A DNA stretch of 64,000 nt from Bacillus infantis NRRL B-14911 (GTDB lineage: Bacteria; Bacillota; Bacilli; Bacillales; Cytobacillaceae): positions 4,565,501-4,629,500 of the forward strand of contig NC_022524.1 in the NCBI RefSeq assembly GCF_000473245.1, written 5' to 3'. How positions within the stretch are numbered: position 1 is the stretch's first letter; every line of letters starts with the position of its first letter. Below the pieces are notes generated by a model. The model was given only the letters and a program-made list of their open reading frames with translations, was not told where the DNA came from and did not search any database. The position numbers and the translations under genes were made by a program. This document shows positions 8,725 through 15,795 of the stretch, piece by piece.

Positions 8725-8848
8725 ACATCCTTTTTCAGTTGATTGCTGAATGGTCCTGCCTCTTTACTGTATGCCGGGACATCATGATGGGTGAACGCCC
8801 AGGTGCAGAAAATTGCCGGTGGAGGATGTACTTTTTTTAGGGACAAAA

Positions 8849-8880
8849 TAAAAAGCCCCCTATCGTGCAGAGGCTTTTGG
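8849..8880 (-). terminator. Rho-independent terminator after ybaK
   Basis: AAAAGCC and GGCTTTT flank a 14-nt loop. On the minus strand the hairpin ends in TTTTTATTTT. It lies 7 nt after the ybaK stop codon. Confidence 0.7.
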
Positions 8881-8886
8881 ATATTG

Positions 8887-9363
8887 CTATTCTTTTACGA
8901 GGTCCTTCCATTCGGCTTCAATCAATTCCTTCAGCCTCTCAGGAGCCAGTTCGATTTGGAGGCCGATCTTCCCGCCGCTGACGATGATGCTTTCAAGCTG
9001 CTCCCCCTGTGAATCGATAAAAGTCGGATACAGCTTTTTCATGCCGACTGGCGAGCAGCCGCCGCGGATATAGCCGGTAAGCTTTTGAATGTCCTTCACA
9101 GGAATCATCTCAACTTTTTTCTCGCCTGCCGCCTTCGCAGCTTTTTTGAGGTCCAGCTCAGCTTCCACCGGAATAATAAAAACATAGACATTCCTGCCGG
9201 CCTGGGCGACCAGTGTTTTATAGACCAGTTCCGGGTCCCTGCCAATTTTCCCGGCAACCGAAACGCCGTCAATCTTGCCGTCCTTGCTGTCATAGGATAA
9301 TGAATTGTACTCCAGCTTTGCTGCATCCAGCAGCCTCATTGCATTCGTTTTTCCCTGTGCCAT
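8887..9363 (-). CDS. ybaK: Cys-tRNA(Pro)/Cys-tRNA(Cys) deacylase YbaK
   Basis: Trans-editing hydrolase of 158 aa, the normal length for the YbaK/EbsC family, which clears cysteine mischarged on tRNA(Pro). Family features are the N-terminal helix MAQGKTNAMRLLDAAKLEYNS, the GVSVAGKIGRDPELVYKTLV segment, the catalytic-region Lys in AAKAAGEKKVEMIPV and the RGGCSPVGMKKLYPTFID block near the C-terminus. GGAGGG precedes ATG 9363. It is a single-gene unit between terminators. Confidence 0.93.
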   Translation of the reverse strand: MAQGKTNAMRLLDAAKLEYNSLSYDSKDGKIDGVSVAGKIGRDPELVYKTLVAQAGRNVYVFIIPVEAELDLKKAAKAAGEKKVEMIPVKDIQKLTGYIRGGCSPVGMKKLYPTFIDSQGEQLESIIVSGGKIGLQIELAPERLKELIEAEWKDLVKE

Positions 9364-9433
9364 TGCTATTTCCCTCCTGGCGTTTTTCCTTTATAGTAGC
9401 ATCTCCAATGGGTTCCAGGCACCTGTGAAACAG

Positions 9434-9462
9434 AAAAAAACCTTCCCGCTGCGGGAAGGTTC
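9434..9462 (-). terminator. Rho-independent terminator of the gtaB-ugd operon
   Basis: AACCTTCCCG and CGGGAAGGTT-type arms form a 9-10-bp stem with a very short loop, ending in seven T residues on the minus strand. It is separated from the ugd stop codon by a copy of the GGTATAGGTGCCTGTCACC repeat. Confidence 0.88.
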
Positions 9463-9479
9463 TTTTGGAAACTGGTCTA

Positions 9480-9503
9480 GTGGTGGTATAGGTGCCTGTC
9501 ACC
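9480..9503. repeat. GTGCCTGTCACC short dispersed repeat, copy 1
   Basis: GGTATAGGTGCCTGTCACC overlaps the ugd stop codon: the last codon and TGA lie inside the repeat. Matching copies are at 11930-11951 and 12009-12030. A related inverted fragment (GGCACCTGTGAAACAG) lies at 9418-9433 on the other side of the terminator. Confidence 0.8.
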
Positions 9504-10815
9504 AGAATACTGCACTTCTGGCCGGGCATTCGGGACGGCCGATGGAGATGTAGCGGATATTTGCGGATTCTGCTTCCTGCAGTGTATAACAGTTCCTTCC
9601 GTCCAGGACGAGGGGATCTCTCATGAATTCTTTGTAGGCGCTGAGCGGGAAGCGGCAAATTTCAGCCCATTCGGTAGTGATGAAGGCCAGATCTTTTCCA
9701 TGGATGGCCTCATGAATGGATGCCGCGAAATGAACACTGTCAGGCAGGACCCCCATAGCCCTGCTGGATGCTATTGGATCATAGACCGAGACGCTGGCCC
9801 CTTCATCCACAAGATCCCGGATCAGTTCAATGGAAGGAGCTTCACGGATATCATCTGTATTCGGCTTAAAGGCCAGCCCTAATACAGCTGCATTCTTCCC
9901 GGCCAAAGGCATGATGCTTTTGGCTTTGTGCAGCAGCACTTTCTTTTGTATCGCATTAACTTCCATAAGGGCTTTCAGGATCCGGAATTCATATTGATGT
10001 TCCTCCGCCATCATGCCCAGCGCTTTTGTATCCTTCGGGAAGCAGGATCCCCCAAATCCTGCTCCCGCCTGGAGAAACCGGCTGCCTATGCGCTTATCCA
10101 GCCCCATTCCTGCTGCTACATCATCAATATTAGCCCCCAATCTCTCGCACAAGTGAGCCATTTCATTAATAAAGCTGATTTTGGCTGCCAGGAAGGCATT
10201 TGAAGCGTATTTGGCCAGCTCCGCACTTTTGGCATCCATATGGATAATAGGCACGGAAAATGGTCCATAGATTTCTTCAACTGTTCTTGCTGCCTTCAGG
10301 CTGTCTGATCCAATGATGATTCGATCGGCCTGGAAGGTATCCCTGATTCCTGATCCTTCACGCAGGAATTCAGGATTCGAGACCATATGGACCGGGATGG
10401 ACAGATTCTGTTTAAAAAAAGCCCGAAGCTTTTCATTGGTCCCGGCCGGAACTGTACTTTTGATGGCAATGACCGTCTCATGTCCAAGTTTATCGGCAAT
10501 CATCCCGCACGCACTGTAGATAAAACTAAGATCTGCAGAGCCATCCTCTTTTTCCGGTGTTCCGACTGCAAGAAAGATGCATTCAGGATTTCTATAGGCA
10601 ATCTCCGGATCAGAAGTGAAGGCAAGCTTTCCTTCTTTCATATTCCGGTCAAGCATTGCCTCTAATCCAGGTTCATAAATTAAAGGAACCCCGGCAGAGA
10701 GGGCAGCTGTTTTCTCTTCATCATGGTCATAGCATATGACCATATGCCCTTTCTCTGCAAGGCAGACACCTGTCACCAGCCCCACATACCCTGTTCCGGC
10801 TATGGTTATATTCAT
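9499..10815 (-). CDS. ugd: UDP-glucose 6-dehydrogenase
   Basis: Oxidises UDP-glucose to UDP-glucuronate with two NAD+, feeding teichuronic acid or other uronate polymers (B. subtilis relatives are TuaD, YtcA and Ugd). It is 438 aa long, typical for the family. The N-terminal Rossmann motif is AGTGYVGLVTGVCLAEKGH and the catalytic Cys is in GFGGSCFPKDTKAL near residue 258. The C-terminal UDP-binding domain has GLAFKPNTDDIREAPS. Its ATG overlaps the gtaB stop codon as ATGA, so the two are coupled and supply consecutive steps. The last few codons and the stop run into a dispersed repeat, so the C-terminus may have been remodelled. Confidence 0.93.
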   Translation of the reverse strand: MNITIAGTGYVGLVTGVCLAEKGHMVICYDHDEEKTAALSAGVPLIYEPGLEAMLDRNMKEGKLAFTSDPEIAYRNPECIFLAVGTPEKEDGSADLSFIYSACGMIADKLGHETVIAIKSTVPAGTNEKLRAFFKQNLSIPVHMVSNPEFLREGSGIRDTFQADRIIIGSDSLKAARTVEEIYGPFSVPIIHMDAKSAELAKYASNAFLAAKISFINEMAHLCERLGANIDDVAAGMGLDKRIGSRFLQAGAGFGGSCFPKDTKALGMMAEEHQYEFRILKALMEVNAIQKKVLLHKAKSIMPLAGKNAAVLGLAFKPNTDDIREAPSIELIRDLVDEGASVSVYDPIASSRAMGVLPDSVHFAASIHEAIHGKDLAFITTEWAEICRFPLSAYKEFMRDPLVLDGRNCYTLQEAESANIRYISIGRPECPARSAVFW

Positions 10816-11699
10816 AGAGCGGCTCCCTGCCGGTTCATCAGCATCTTTTCAAGGTAAACAATCAGATCTGTCCTTATGTCAGCCTGCAGCATAGCCATCT
10901 CAATGTTGGCTTTTAAAAATCCCATCCTGTCGCCGATATCATAGCGGCTGCCTGACAGCACCACTCCATACACAGGTGTGATCCCTGCTAAAAACCGGAT
11001 AGCGTCTGTCAGCTGGACTTCCTTATTGGCACCCGCCGGGAGAGTTTCCAGGATAGAGAATATTTCGGGCGGGAGAATATAGCGCCCCATTAAGGCATAG
11101 CTTGAGGGCTCCAGCCCTTTAGGAGGTTTTTCCACAAGGCTTTTGAGCTTCATGAGCTGCCTGTCGATAAATTTTTCCGGTTCCACTACTCCATATTTGC
11201 ATAGTTCTTCCGCAGCGACCTCCTGTACTCCTACTACTGTGCCCCCATATTGCTGGTGGGCCTGCAGCAGTTCTGACAGGCAAGGGCGTTCCCCCTGGAC
11301 CACATCATCTCCCAGCATAACGGCAAAGGGTTCATCACCTATATAGCTGCGCGCGCAATAGATCGCATCTCCCAGCCCCTTCGGCTCTTTCTGCCTGACA
11401 TAGTGAATGCTGGCGAGGTTCGAGACAGCTTCAACCGCCTCCAAGAGCTCATGCCTGTTCTGTTTGGCCAGCGTTTCTTCAAGCTCATAGGATTTATCAA
11501 AATGATCCTCGATCGCCCTTTTTCCCCGCCCGCTGATAATGATGATATCTTCGATCCCCGAGGCAGCCGCCTCCTCAACGATATATTGGATGGCAGGCTT
11601 GCCGGCGATCGGCAGCATTTCTTTGGGCTGGGCTTTTGTTGCCGGCAGGAATCTGGTCCCCAGACCGGCTGCTGGAATGATGGCTTTGCGAACGTACAT
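10812..11699 (-). CDS. gtaB: UTP--glucose-1-phosphate uridylyltransferase
   Basis: Makes UDP-glucose from UTP and glucose-1-phosphate. At 295 aa it is the usual GalU/GtaB length. The nucleotide-binding motif AAGLGTRFLPATKAQPKEMLPI opens the protein, FAVMLGDDVV contains the metal-binding Asp, and SLVEKPPKG and QLTDAI are conserved sugar-site motifs. GAGGGGGTAAATC precedes ATG 11699. It is the first gene of a two-gene operon with ugd (4-bp overlap), giving a direct supply of UDP-glucose for teichoic acid glucosylation, glycolipids and, through Ugd, UDP-glucuronate. Confidence 0.95.
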   Translation of the reverse strand: MYVRKAIIPAAGLGTRFLPATKAQPKEMLPIAGKPAIQYIVEEAAASGIEDIIIISGRGKRAIEDHFDKSYELEETLAKQNRHELLEAVEAVSNLASIHYVRQKEPKGLGDAIYCARSYIGDEPFAVMLGDDVVQGERPCLSELLQAHQQYGGTVVGVQEVAAEELCKYGVVEPEKFIDRQLMKLKSLVEKPPKGLEPSSYALMGRYILPPEIFSILETLPAGANKEVQLTDAIRFLAGITPVYGVVLSGSRYDIGDRMGFLKANIEMAMLQADIRTDLIVYLEKMLMNRQGAAL

Positions 11700-11929
11700 G
11701 ATTTACCCCCTCGAATGATATTGGTGCTTCTTTCCACTACCATAGGATCCGTCATGATGATCTACACGCAAACTAGCAAATAAGGCTTTACATCTTCAGT
11801 ATAAAAAGCAATATTTAAAGCTTTATCTACTTTGTGCAAAGAAATTGTTAAGATGAGCGACACGTGCCTGTCTGGCAAACAAAAGACTTTGTCCTCTGAT
11901 CGGGAATTAAGGAGGTTCAAGTGTATAAA

Positions 11930-11951
11930 AGTGGTATAGGTGCCTGTCACC
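11930..11951. repeat. GTGCCTGTCACC short dispersed repeat, copy 2
   Basis: Copy of GGTATAGGTGCCTGTCACC preceded by AGT, in the same orientation as copy 3. It lies about 14 bp beyond the glucosidase terminator. Confidence 0.8.
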
Positions 11952-11964
11952 GTTATAAACCAAA

Positions 11965-11992
11965 AACCCCCGTCCCGGATGGGATTGGGGGC
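11965..11992 (-). terminator. Rho-independent terminator of the alpha-glucosidase gene
   Basis: On the minus strand, CCCCC-aa-TCCC pairs with GGGA-c-GGGGG around a short loop and is followed by TTTTTGG. Two direct repeat copies flank it. Confidence 0.85.
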
Positions 11993-12008
11993 TGCAGCTG
12001 GTGTCTAG

Positions 12009-12030
12009 TAGTGGTATAGGTGCCTGTCAC
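12009..12030. repeat. GTGCCTGTCACC short dispersed repeat, copy 3
   Basis: The repeat begins immediately after the glucosidase stop codon (12031-12033), so the stop codon and the repeat abut. Confidence 0.8.
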
Positions 12031-13686
12031 CTAAATACGGTATACCCGCGCCTCATAAGGCTTCAAAGTAACGCTTTTCCCTTCTGCTTCTGCTGCCGGA
12101 TAGTTGTTCAGGAGCAGATTCTCAGGTTTTAAGGCGAAGCCGCTTGTAAAGACGGCTTCTTTAGCGGACAGATTGGTGATGACGATAACCTGATCGTCTT
12201 CCAAAGTGCGTGTATAGGCATAGATCTGCTTGTCTTCTTCAAGCAGCAAATCGTATTGTCCATAGGTAAAGACTTCATTGGCTTTTTTCAGAGAAATCAT
12301 TTTTTTATAGAAAGACAGAATGGATTCTTCATCCTTTTCCTGTTTTTCAACATTGATGTTTGTGTAATTGCTGTTCACCTTCATCCAGGGACTGCCGCTG
12401 CTGAAGCCGGCGTTGGCTGTGCTGTCCCACTGCATCGGTGTCCGGCTGTTGTCGCGGGAGGAAGCCCAGATGATCTCCATGATTTCCTGGTGGCTCTTGC
12501 CTTCTTCTGTTTTAAGCTTGTAAAGATTCTTTACGGCCACATCGTCATAATCGTCAATGGAAGGGAACTGGACATTCGTCATCCCGATCTCCTGGCCCTG
12601 GTAGATGAAAGGCGTGCCCTGCATCAGGAAATACATCGCAGCCATCGAGGTGGCGCTTTCCCGCCAGAACTCCTGGTCATTGCCCCATGTTGATACAACA
12701 CGCGGCTTATCATGGTTTTCAATGAATAATGCATTCCAGCCGTCTTTTTCAAGGCCCTTCTGCCAGCGGGTCAGCACTTTTTTCAGCTCGACAATATCCA
12801 GCTCAGGATTAGTTTCCGCATCCCACAGACCAAGATGCTCAAATTGGAAGATCATATCCATCTTTCCGTTTTCAGAGCCTACCCATAAGTCTGCTTCGTC
12901 CACAGTGACGCCGTTTGCTTCGCCGACAGACATGCTGTCATAGTTCGCATATGTCTTTTCCTTAAACTCCTGAAGGAACTCATGGATGCCTTCCTGGTTC
13001 ATATGCATATCAAAGGAAGAAACATACTTCTTATTTTCCGGATTCGGCAGGTCAGGCATGCCGGGACGTTTCTTGATATGGCTGATGGCATCGATCCTGA
13101 AGCCATCGATTCCTTTTTCCAGCCACCAGTTCACTACATCATAAAGCGCCTCGCGGACTTCGCTGTTCTCCCAATTCAAGTCCGGCTGCCTTCTTGAGAA
13201 CACATGGAGGAAATATTGCTGAGTCAATTCATCCCATTCCCATGCAGAGCCTCCGAAGATGCTTTCCCAGTTATTCGGTTCAGCACCCTGTTTGCCGTCG
13301 CGCCAAATGTACCAGTCCCGCTTTGGCGAGGTTTCGGAAGACCGTGATTCTATGAACCATGGGTGCTCATCGCTCGTATGATTGAGGACCAGATCAATGA
13401 TCAGCTTCATGCCGCGCTGATGGACCTCTTCGAGCAGCCTGTCGAAATCGGCCATCGTTCCGAAATCTTCCATGATGTCCTGATAATCGGAAATATCATA
13501 GCCGTTGTCATCGTTCGGCGACTTATAAACAGGACAGATCCAGATCACATCAATGCCCAGATCCTTTACATAATCAAGCCTTTCAATGATTCCCTGAAGA
13601 TCGCCGATTCCGTCTCCATTCGAATCCTGAAAGCTGCGGGGATATATTTGATAGCCTACTGCTTCTTTCCACCAGATTTTTTTCAT
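12031..13686 (-). CDS. malL: Alpha-glucosidase / oligo-1,6-glucosidase (GH13)
   Basis: Cytoplasmic GH13 hydrolase of about 551 aa that releases glucose from isomaltose, maltose or related oligosaccharides. The hallmark N-terminus WWKEAVGYQIYPRSFQDSNG is present. The nucleophile Asp is in GFRIDAISH, the acid Glu in SVGEANG and the third Asp in FIENHDKPR. The family's substrate-sensing loop reads GEANGVTVD. The upstream extension to 13761 is discarded because GAGGGTG sits correctly for ATG 13686. The LacI-type operator 32-47 nt upstream suggests sugar or CcpA control. Exact specificity (malL versus other oligo-1,6-glucosidases) is uncertain, so the symbol is tentative. Confidence 0.88.
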   Translation of the reverse strand: MKKIWWKEAVGYQIYPRSFQDSNGDGIGDLQGIIERLDYVKDLGIDVIWICPVYKSPNDDNGYDISDYQDIMEDFGTMADFDRLLEEVHQRGMKLIIDLVLNHTSDEHPWFIESRSSETSPKRDWYIWRDGKQGAEPNNWESIFGGSAWEWDELTQQYFLHVFSRRQPDLNWENSEVREALYDVVNWWLEKGIDGFRIDAISHIKKRPGMPDLPNPENKKYVSSFDMHMNQEGIHEFLQEFKEKTYANYDSMSVGEANGVTVDEADLWVGSENGKMDMIFQFEHLGLWDAETNPELDIVELKKVLTRWQKGLEKDGWNALFIENHDKPRVVSTWGNDQEFWRESATSMAAMYFLMQGTPFIYQGQEIGMTNVQFPSIDDYDDVAVKNLYKLKTEEGKSHQEIMEIIWASSRDNSRTPMQWDSTANAGFSSGSPWMKVNSNYTNINVEKQEKDEESILSFYKKMISLKKANEVFTYGQYDLLLEEDKQIYAYTRTLEDDQVIVITNLSAKEAVFTSGFALKPENLLLNNYPAAEAEGKSVTLKPYEARVYRI

Positions 13687-13717
13687 ATGAACACCCTCAA
13701 GTAAATTAATGTTTGTA

Positions 13718-13733
13718 TGCGCAAACGTTTGCA
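13718..13733. promoter_or_regulatory. LacI/CcpA-type palindromic operator upstream of the glucosidase
   Basis: TGCGCAAACGTTTGCA, a near-perfect dyad centred on ACGT, lies 32-47 bp upstream of the glucosidase ATG and so probably overlaps the transcription start. It fits the LacI/GalR-CcpA binding pattern with a central CG. A second shorter dyad, TGTAACGCTTACA, is at 13772-13784 and may be another site for the same protein. Confidence 0.65.
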
Positions 13734-13865
13734 TTAAAAAGCAAAAAAAAACCGCATACATCTATATGTAGTGTAACGCTTACATAGAATTTAATCAATA
13801 TGAAAGTAGATTGACTATATAGGAAAATGTGACCCTTTGAAGAATCATTATAAGAAAAATGCCAG

Positions 13866-13895
13866 CAAAAAACCGGTCATCCTCCTGGATGCCGG
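13866..13895 (-). terminator. Rho-independent terminator after the HEIGH protein gene
   Basis: On the minus strand, CCGGCATCC pairs with GGATGACCGG (one bulge), followed by TTTTTTGC. Confidence 0.82.
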
Positions 13896-13896
13896 C

Positions 13897-14358
13897 CTAC
13901 ACAGCTTCAGCGGCTTCTGCCTCAAGCAGCTCCATATAGGGCTGAAGCGAATGATAGATGATGGTTTTTACAAAAGCAATATTAATATGCCCCAATAGTT
14001 TTTCAGCAAATTCCCAAGCATTTTCTTCAATAAGGAGAGCTAGCTGGTTTCTTTCCACTGAAGTGGCTGCAAGGTCAAAACGGTCTGCAAGCTCCCCGAG
14101 CTCCCGGTCTTCGGCATGGCCGATTTCATGTGCGCAAACGACTGCAAAATACTCTTCAAAATGATCAAGCGAGGAAAAAATCTGCAGGCACTGCTTTTTA
14201 ATTTCCTCTATATATAATGTAATGGTATGGGTCCCCATGCTGTATTTGCCACCCGCAAAACGGTTTCCCCCGAAATAATCCTCCAAAACGACAACGGCCG
14301 TGCTCCCTGCTTTTTCAAGAAGCTCATCAACGATTAGTTCAAGCCTTTTATTCGCCAT
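13897..14358 (-). CDS. Small protein with zinc-metallopeptidase HEIGH motif
   Basis: Protein of 153 aa that I cannot assign to a named family. The middle reads FAVVCAHEIGHAEDRE: an HExxH signature preceded by a hydrophobic helix, with Glu residues downstream that could provide a third zinc ligand. The segment YSMGTHTITLYIEEIKKQCLQI before it resembles the beta strand that edges the active site in small zincins such as ImmA/IrrE. There is no signal peptide or membrane segment, so it would act in the cytoplasm. It is monocistronic with a clear terminator. No regulator gene sits beside it as ImmA would have, so its target is unknown. Confidence 0.72.
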   Translation of the reverse strand: MANKRLELIVDELLEKAGSTAVVVLEDYFGGNRFAGGKYSMGTHTITLYIEEIKKQCLQIFSSLDHFEEYFAVVCAHEIGHAEDRELGELADRFDLAATSVERNQLALLIEENAWEFAEKLLGHINIAFVKTIIYHSLQPYMELLEAEAAEAV

Positions 14359-14539
14359 TCTTACACCTTTCTTTGCAAATAAGCTAATAATCCATCACAG
14401 CGAATGAAAGGGAAACAAATCCTTTACCCTATTAACTCTGTAATGAAACATTATCTTACCATTATTTTTGTGACTTTGCACCCTTTTTATCCATATACTG
14501 TATGGCACAGCAGAACGGAACAGGAGGGATACCGGAAAT

Positions 14540-15262
14540 ATGAAGCCATCATATCAGGATGCCCTTGCTTTTTTCGGAATGGGCGGCGCTCACCCGGGCG
14601 GTTTGGCTTTGACGAAAAGAGTTTTGGGAATGGAACAGCTCTCAGGCAAGGCAAAGGTGCTTGATGCAGGCTGCGGCACCGGGCAGACAGCTGCCTTCAT
14701 AGCCAAAACTTTCAATTGCCAGGTGACGGCGATCGACCGTCATCCTCTGATGATCGGCCAGGCAAAGAAAAGATTTGCCCACGAAGGCCTGGCAGTCAAT
14801 GCCCTTAGGGAAAACATTGAGAATTTATCTTTTGCTGATAATAGCTTTGACTATATTATCGCCGAATCTGTCATTATTTTTACCAATATTGAGCAATCTT
14901 TGAAAGAAATTAAACGGGTTCTCAAACCAGGCGGGATATTCCTTGACCTCGAAATGACAGCTGAGGAGCCATTGAATCCCCAGGAGAAAAACCAAATCCA
15001 GAGTGTATACAGCATCAAGCGGCTGCTGACAGAGGGTGAATGGCTGCAGACTTATACATCAGAAGGTTTCCGGTCCCCAAGGACGGTAGCTGCCAATTCC
15101 ATTTATACTGAAATCATCAACTCGCCATGGGACCAGCAGCCGGAAATCGCCAACCCGCATCTTGTTAATCCAAAATACGAGCATATACTGATTGAGCACC
15201 AAAAGCTGCTTGCCATCTATGCCGAACGACTGGGATACCGGGTGTACCGGATGCAGAAATAG
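14540..15262 (+). CDS. Class I SAM-dependent methyltransferase
   Basis: Methyltransferase of 240 aa. Motif I is VLDAGCGTGQTAAFIA near residues 38-53, followed by the acidic end of strand 2 in VTAIDRHP, motif II-like FDYIIAESVIIF, and post-motif KEIKRVLKPGGIFLDLEM, all characteristic of Methyltransf_11/UbiE-like enzymes. The C-terminal 90 residues form a separate helical cap. AGGAGGGA at about 14521-14528 supports ATG 14540. The substrate is unknown. The gene stands alone, and its transcript should end at the hairpin near 15451 after an unusually long 3' untranslated region. Confidence 0.85.
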   Translation: MKPSYQDALAFFGMGGAHPGGLALTKRVLGMEQLSGKAKVLDAGCGTGQTAAFIAKTFNCQVTAIDRHPLMIGQAKKRFAHEGLAVNALRENIENLSFADNSFDYIIAESVIIFTNIEQSLKEIKRVLKPGGIFLDLEMTAEEPLNPQEKNQIQSVYSIKRLLTEGEWLQTYTSEGFRSPRTVAANSIYTEIINSPWDQQPEIANPHLVNPKYEHILIEHQKLLAIYAERLGYRVYRMQK

Positions 15263-15336
15263 ACGTGATTATACAATCTATGCATAAAGCGGGCATTGTA
15301 TGTATGGTGTCCACCCGGAAAGCACAGCGGCATCCG

Positions 15337-15360
15337 GAGTGTTCATTATAATGAACACTC
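15337..15360. repeat. Perfect 24-bp palindrome in the methyltransferase 3' region
   Basis: GAGTGTTCATTA is followed immediately by its exact reverse complement, with no spacer. There is no T tract, so it is not a terminator. It could be a protein-binding site or an RNA-stabilising hairpin. Confidence 0.85.
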
Positions 15361-15412
15361 AGAAGAAACCCAACAGGATCTCTTTTGGAGTGCAAAAACA
15401 AATCACGCAGTA

Positions 15413-15451
15413 AAAACATGGTGATTAGCAAAGTAATCATCATGTTTTTTT
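15413..15451 (+). terminator. Rho-independent terminator of the methyltransferase transcript
   Basis: AACATGGTGATTA pairs with TAATCATCATGTT (13 bp, one G-U) around GCAAAG and is followed by TTTTTTT. Confidence 0.85.
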
Positions 15452-15478
15452 ATATAATTCTTGATACCCGATCTGATA

Positions 15479-15616
15479 AATAGACGGAGAAATTCCGTCT
15501 ATTAACTTAAAAAGCATTAAAATGGGAGATTTGCTCGGCATAACCGGAAAACCTCCCCTTATTTAGCCCGCAACGAGCTCCATTCTAAATTTAACCGGAA
15601 AATCTCCGCTTATTTT
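15479..15616. repeat. AAGCGGA/CCGGTTA repeat cluster A (three units)
   Basis: Units at 15479-15505 (AATAGACGGA...TCCGTCTATTAA, a self-complementary hairpin), 15541-15565 (TAACCGGAAAACCTCCCCTT) and 15591-15616 (TTAACCGGAAAATCTCCGCT). The same family occurs as cluster B at 34733-34926, mostly in the opposite orientation. Confidence 0.75.
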
Positions 15617-15694
15617 CTTTCGCCGTCTTTCCATTTAGGTACGCTCATAACAGTCTTAATTTCCACTAAAATTGCCATAAACGGTTTTACACCA

Positions 15695-15740
15695 ATAAAA
15701 AAATAGCATGCTAAATCATATATGATTTAACATGCTATTT
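15695..15740 (-). terminator. 40-bp palindromic terminator of the flavoprotein gene
   Basis: AAATAGCATG...CATGCTATTT at 15701-15740 is a 40-bp palindrome with a single mismatched pair, which becomes a G-U pair in the minus-strand RNA. On that strand it is followed by further T residues (TTTTATTGG), so it should end the transcript of the gene at 15796-16701. Confidence 0.72.
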
Positions 15741-15795
15741 CACGGTTGCACTTCACCCTGTTATTCAGAAAAAATCAGGGTGTGCCTTTTATGCA

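Larger units (their letters stand above)
11700..12030. other. Gene-free spacer: gtaB upstream region plus repeat-flanked terminator
   Basis: No credible gene. The part next to gtaB (11700-11930) is AT-richer and must contain its promoter, though no clear -35/-10 pair stands out. The part next to the glucosidase (11930-12030) is a terminator bracketed by two direct copies of GGTATAGGTGCCTGTCACC. Confidence 0.6.
15263..15795. other. Hairpin-rich intergenic region between convergent genes
   Basis: About 530 bp with no plausible gene. In order it holds a perfect 24-bp palindrome (15337-15360), a T-tailed terminator (15413-15451), three members of the AAGCGGA/CCGGTTA repeat family (15479-15616), a 40-bp near-perfect palindrome (15701-15740) and a short CACCCTG/CAGGGTG inverted repeat (15752-15782). 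Confidence 0.8.

Noticed and set aside
13687-13761. N-terminal extension of the alpha-glucosidase
   Set aside because: It spans the LacI-type operator and lacks a ribosome site, while ATG 13686 has one and begins the family motif.
15479-15616. Repeat cluster considered as a CRISPR array
   Set aside because: Units vary in sequence, are self-complementary, have irregular spacing and differ in orientation, and no cas genes are present.
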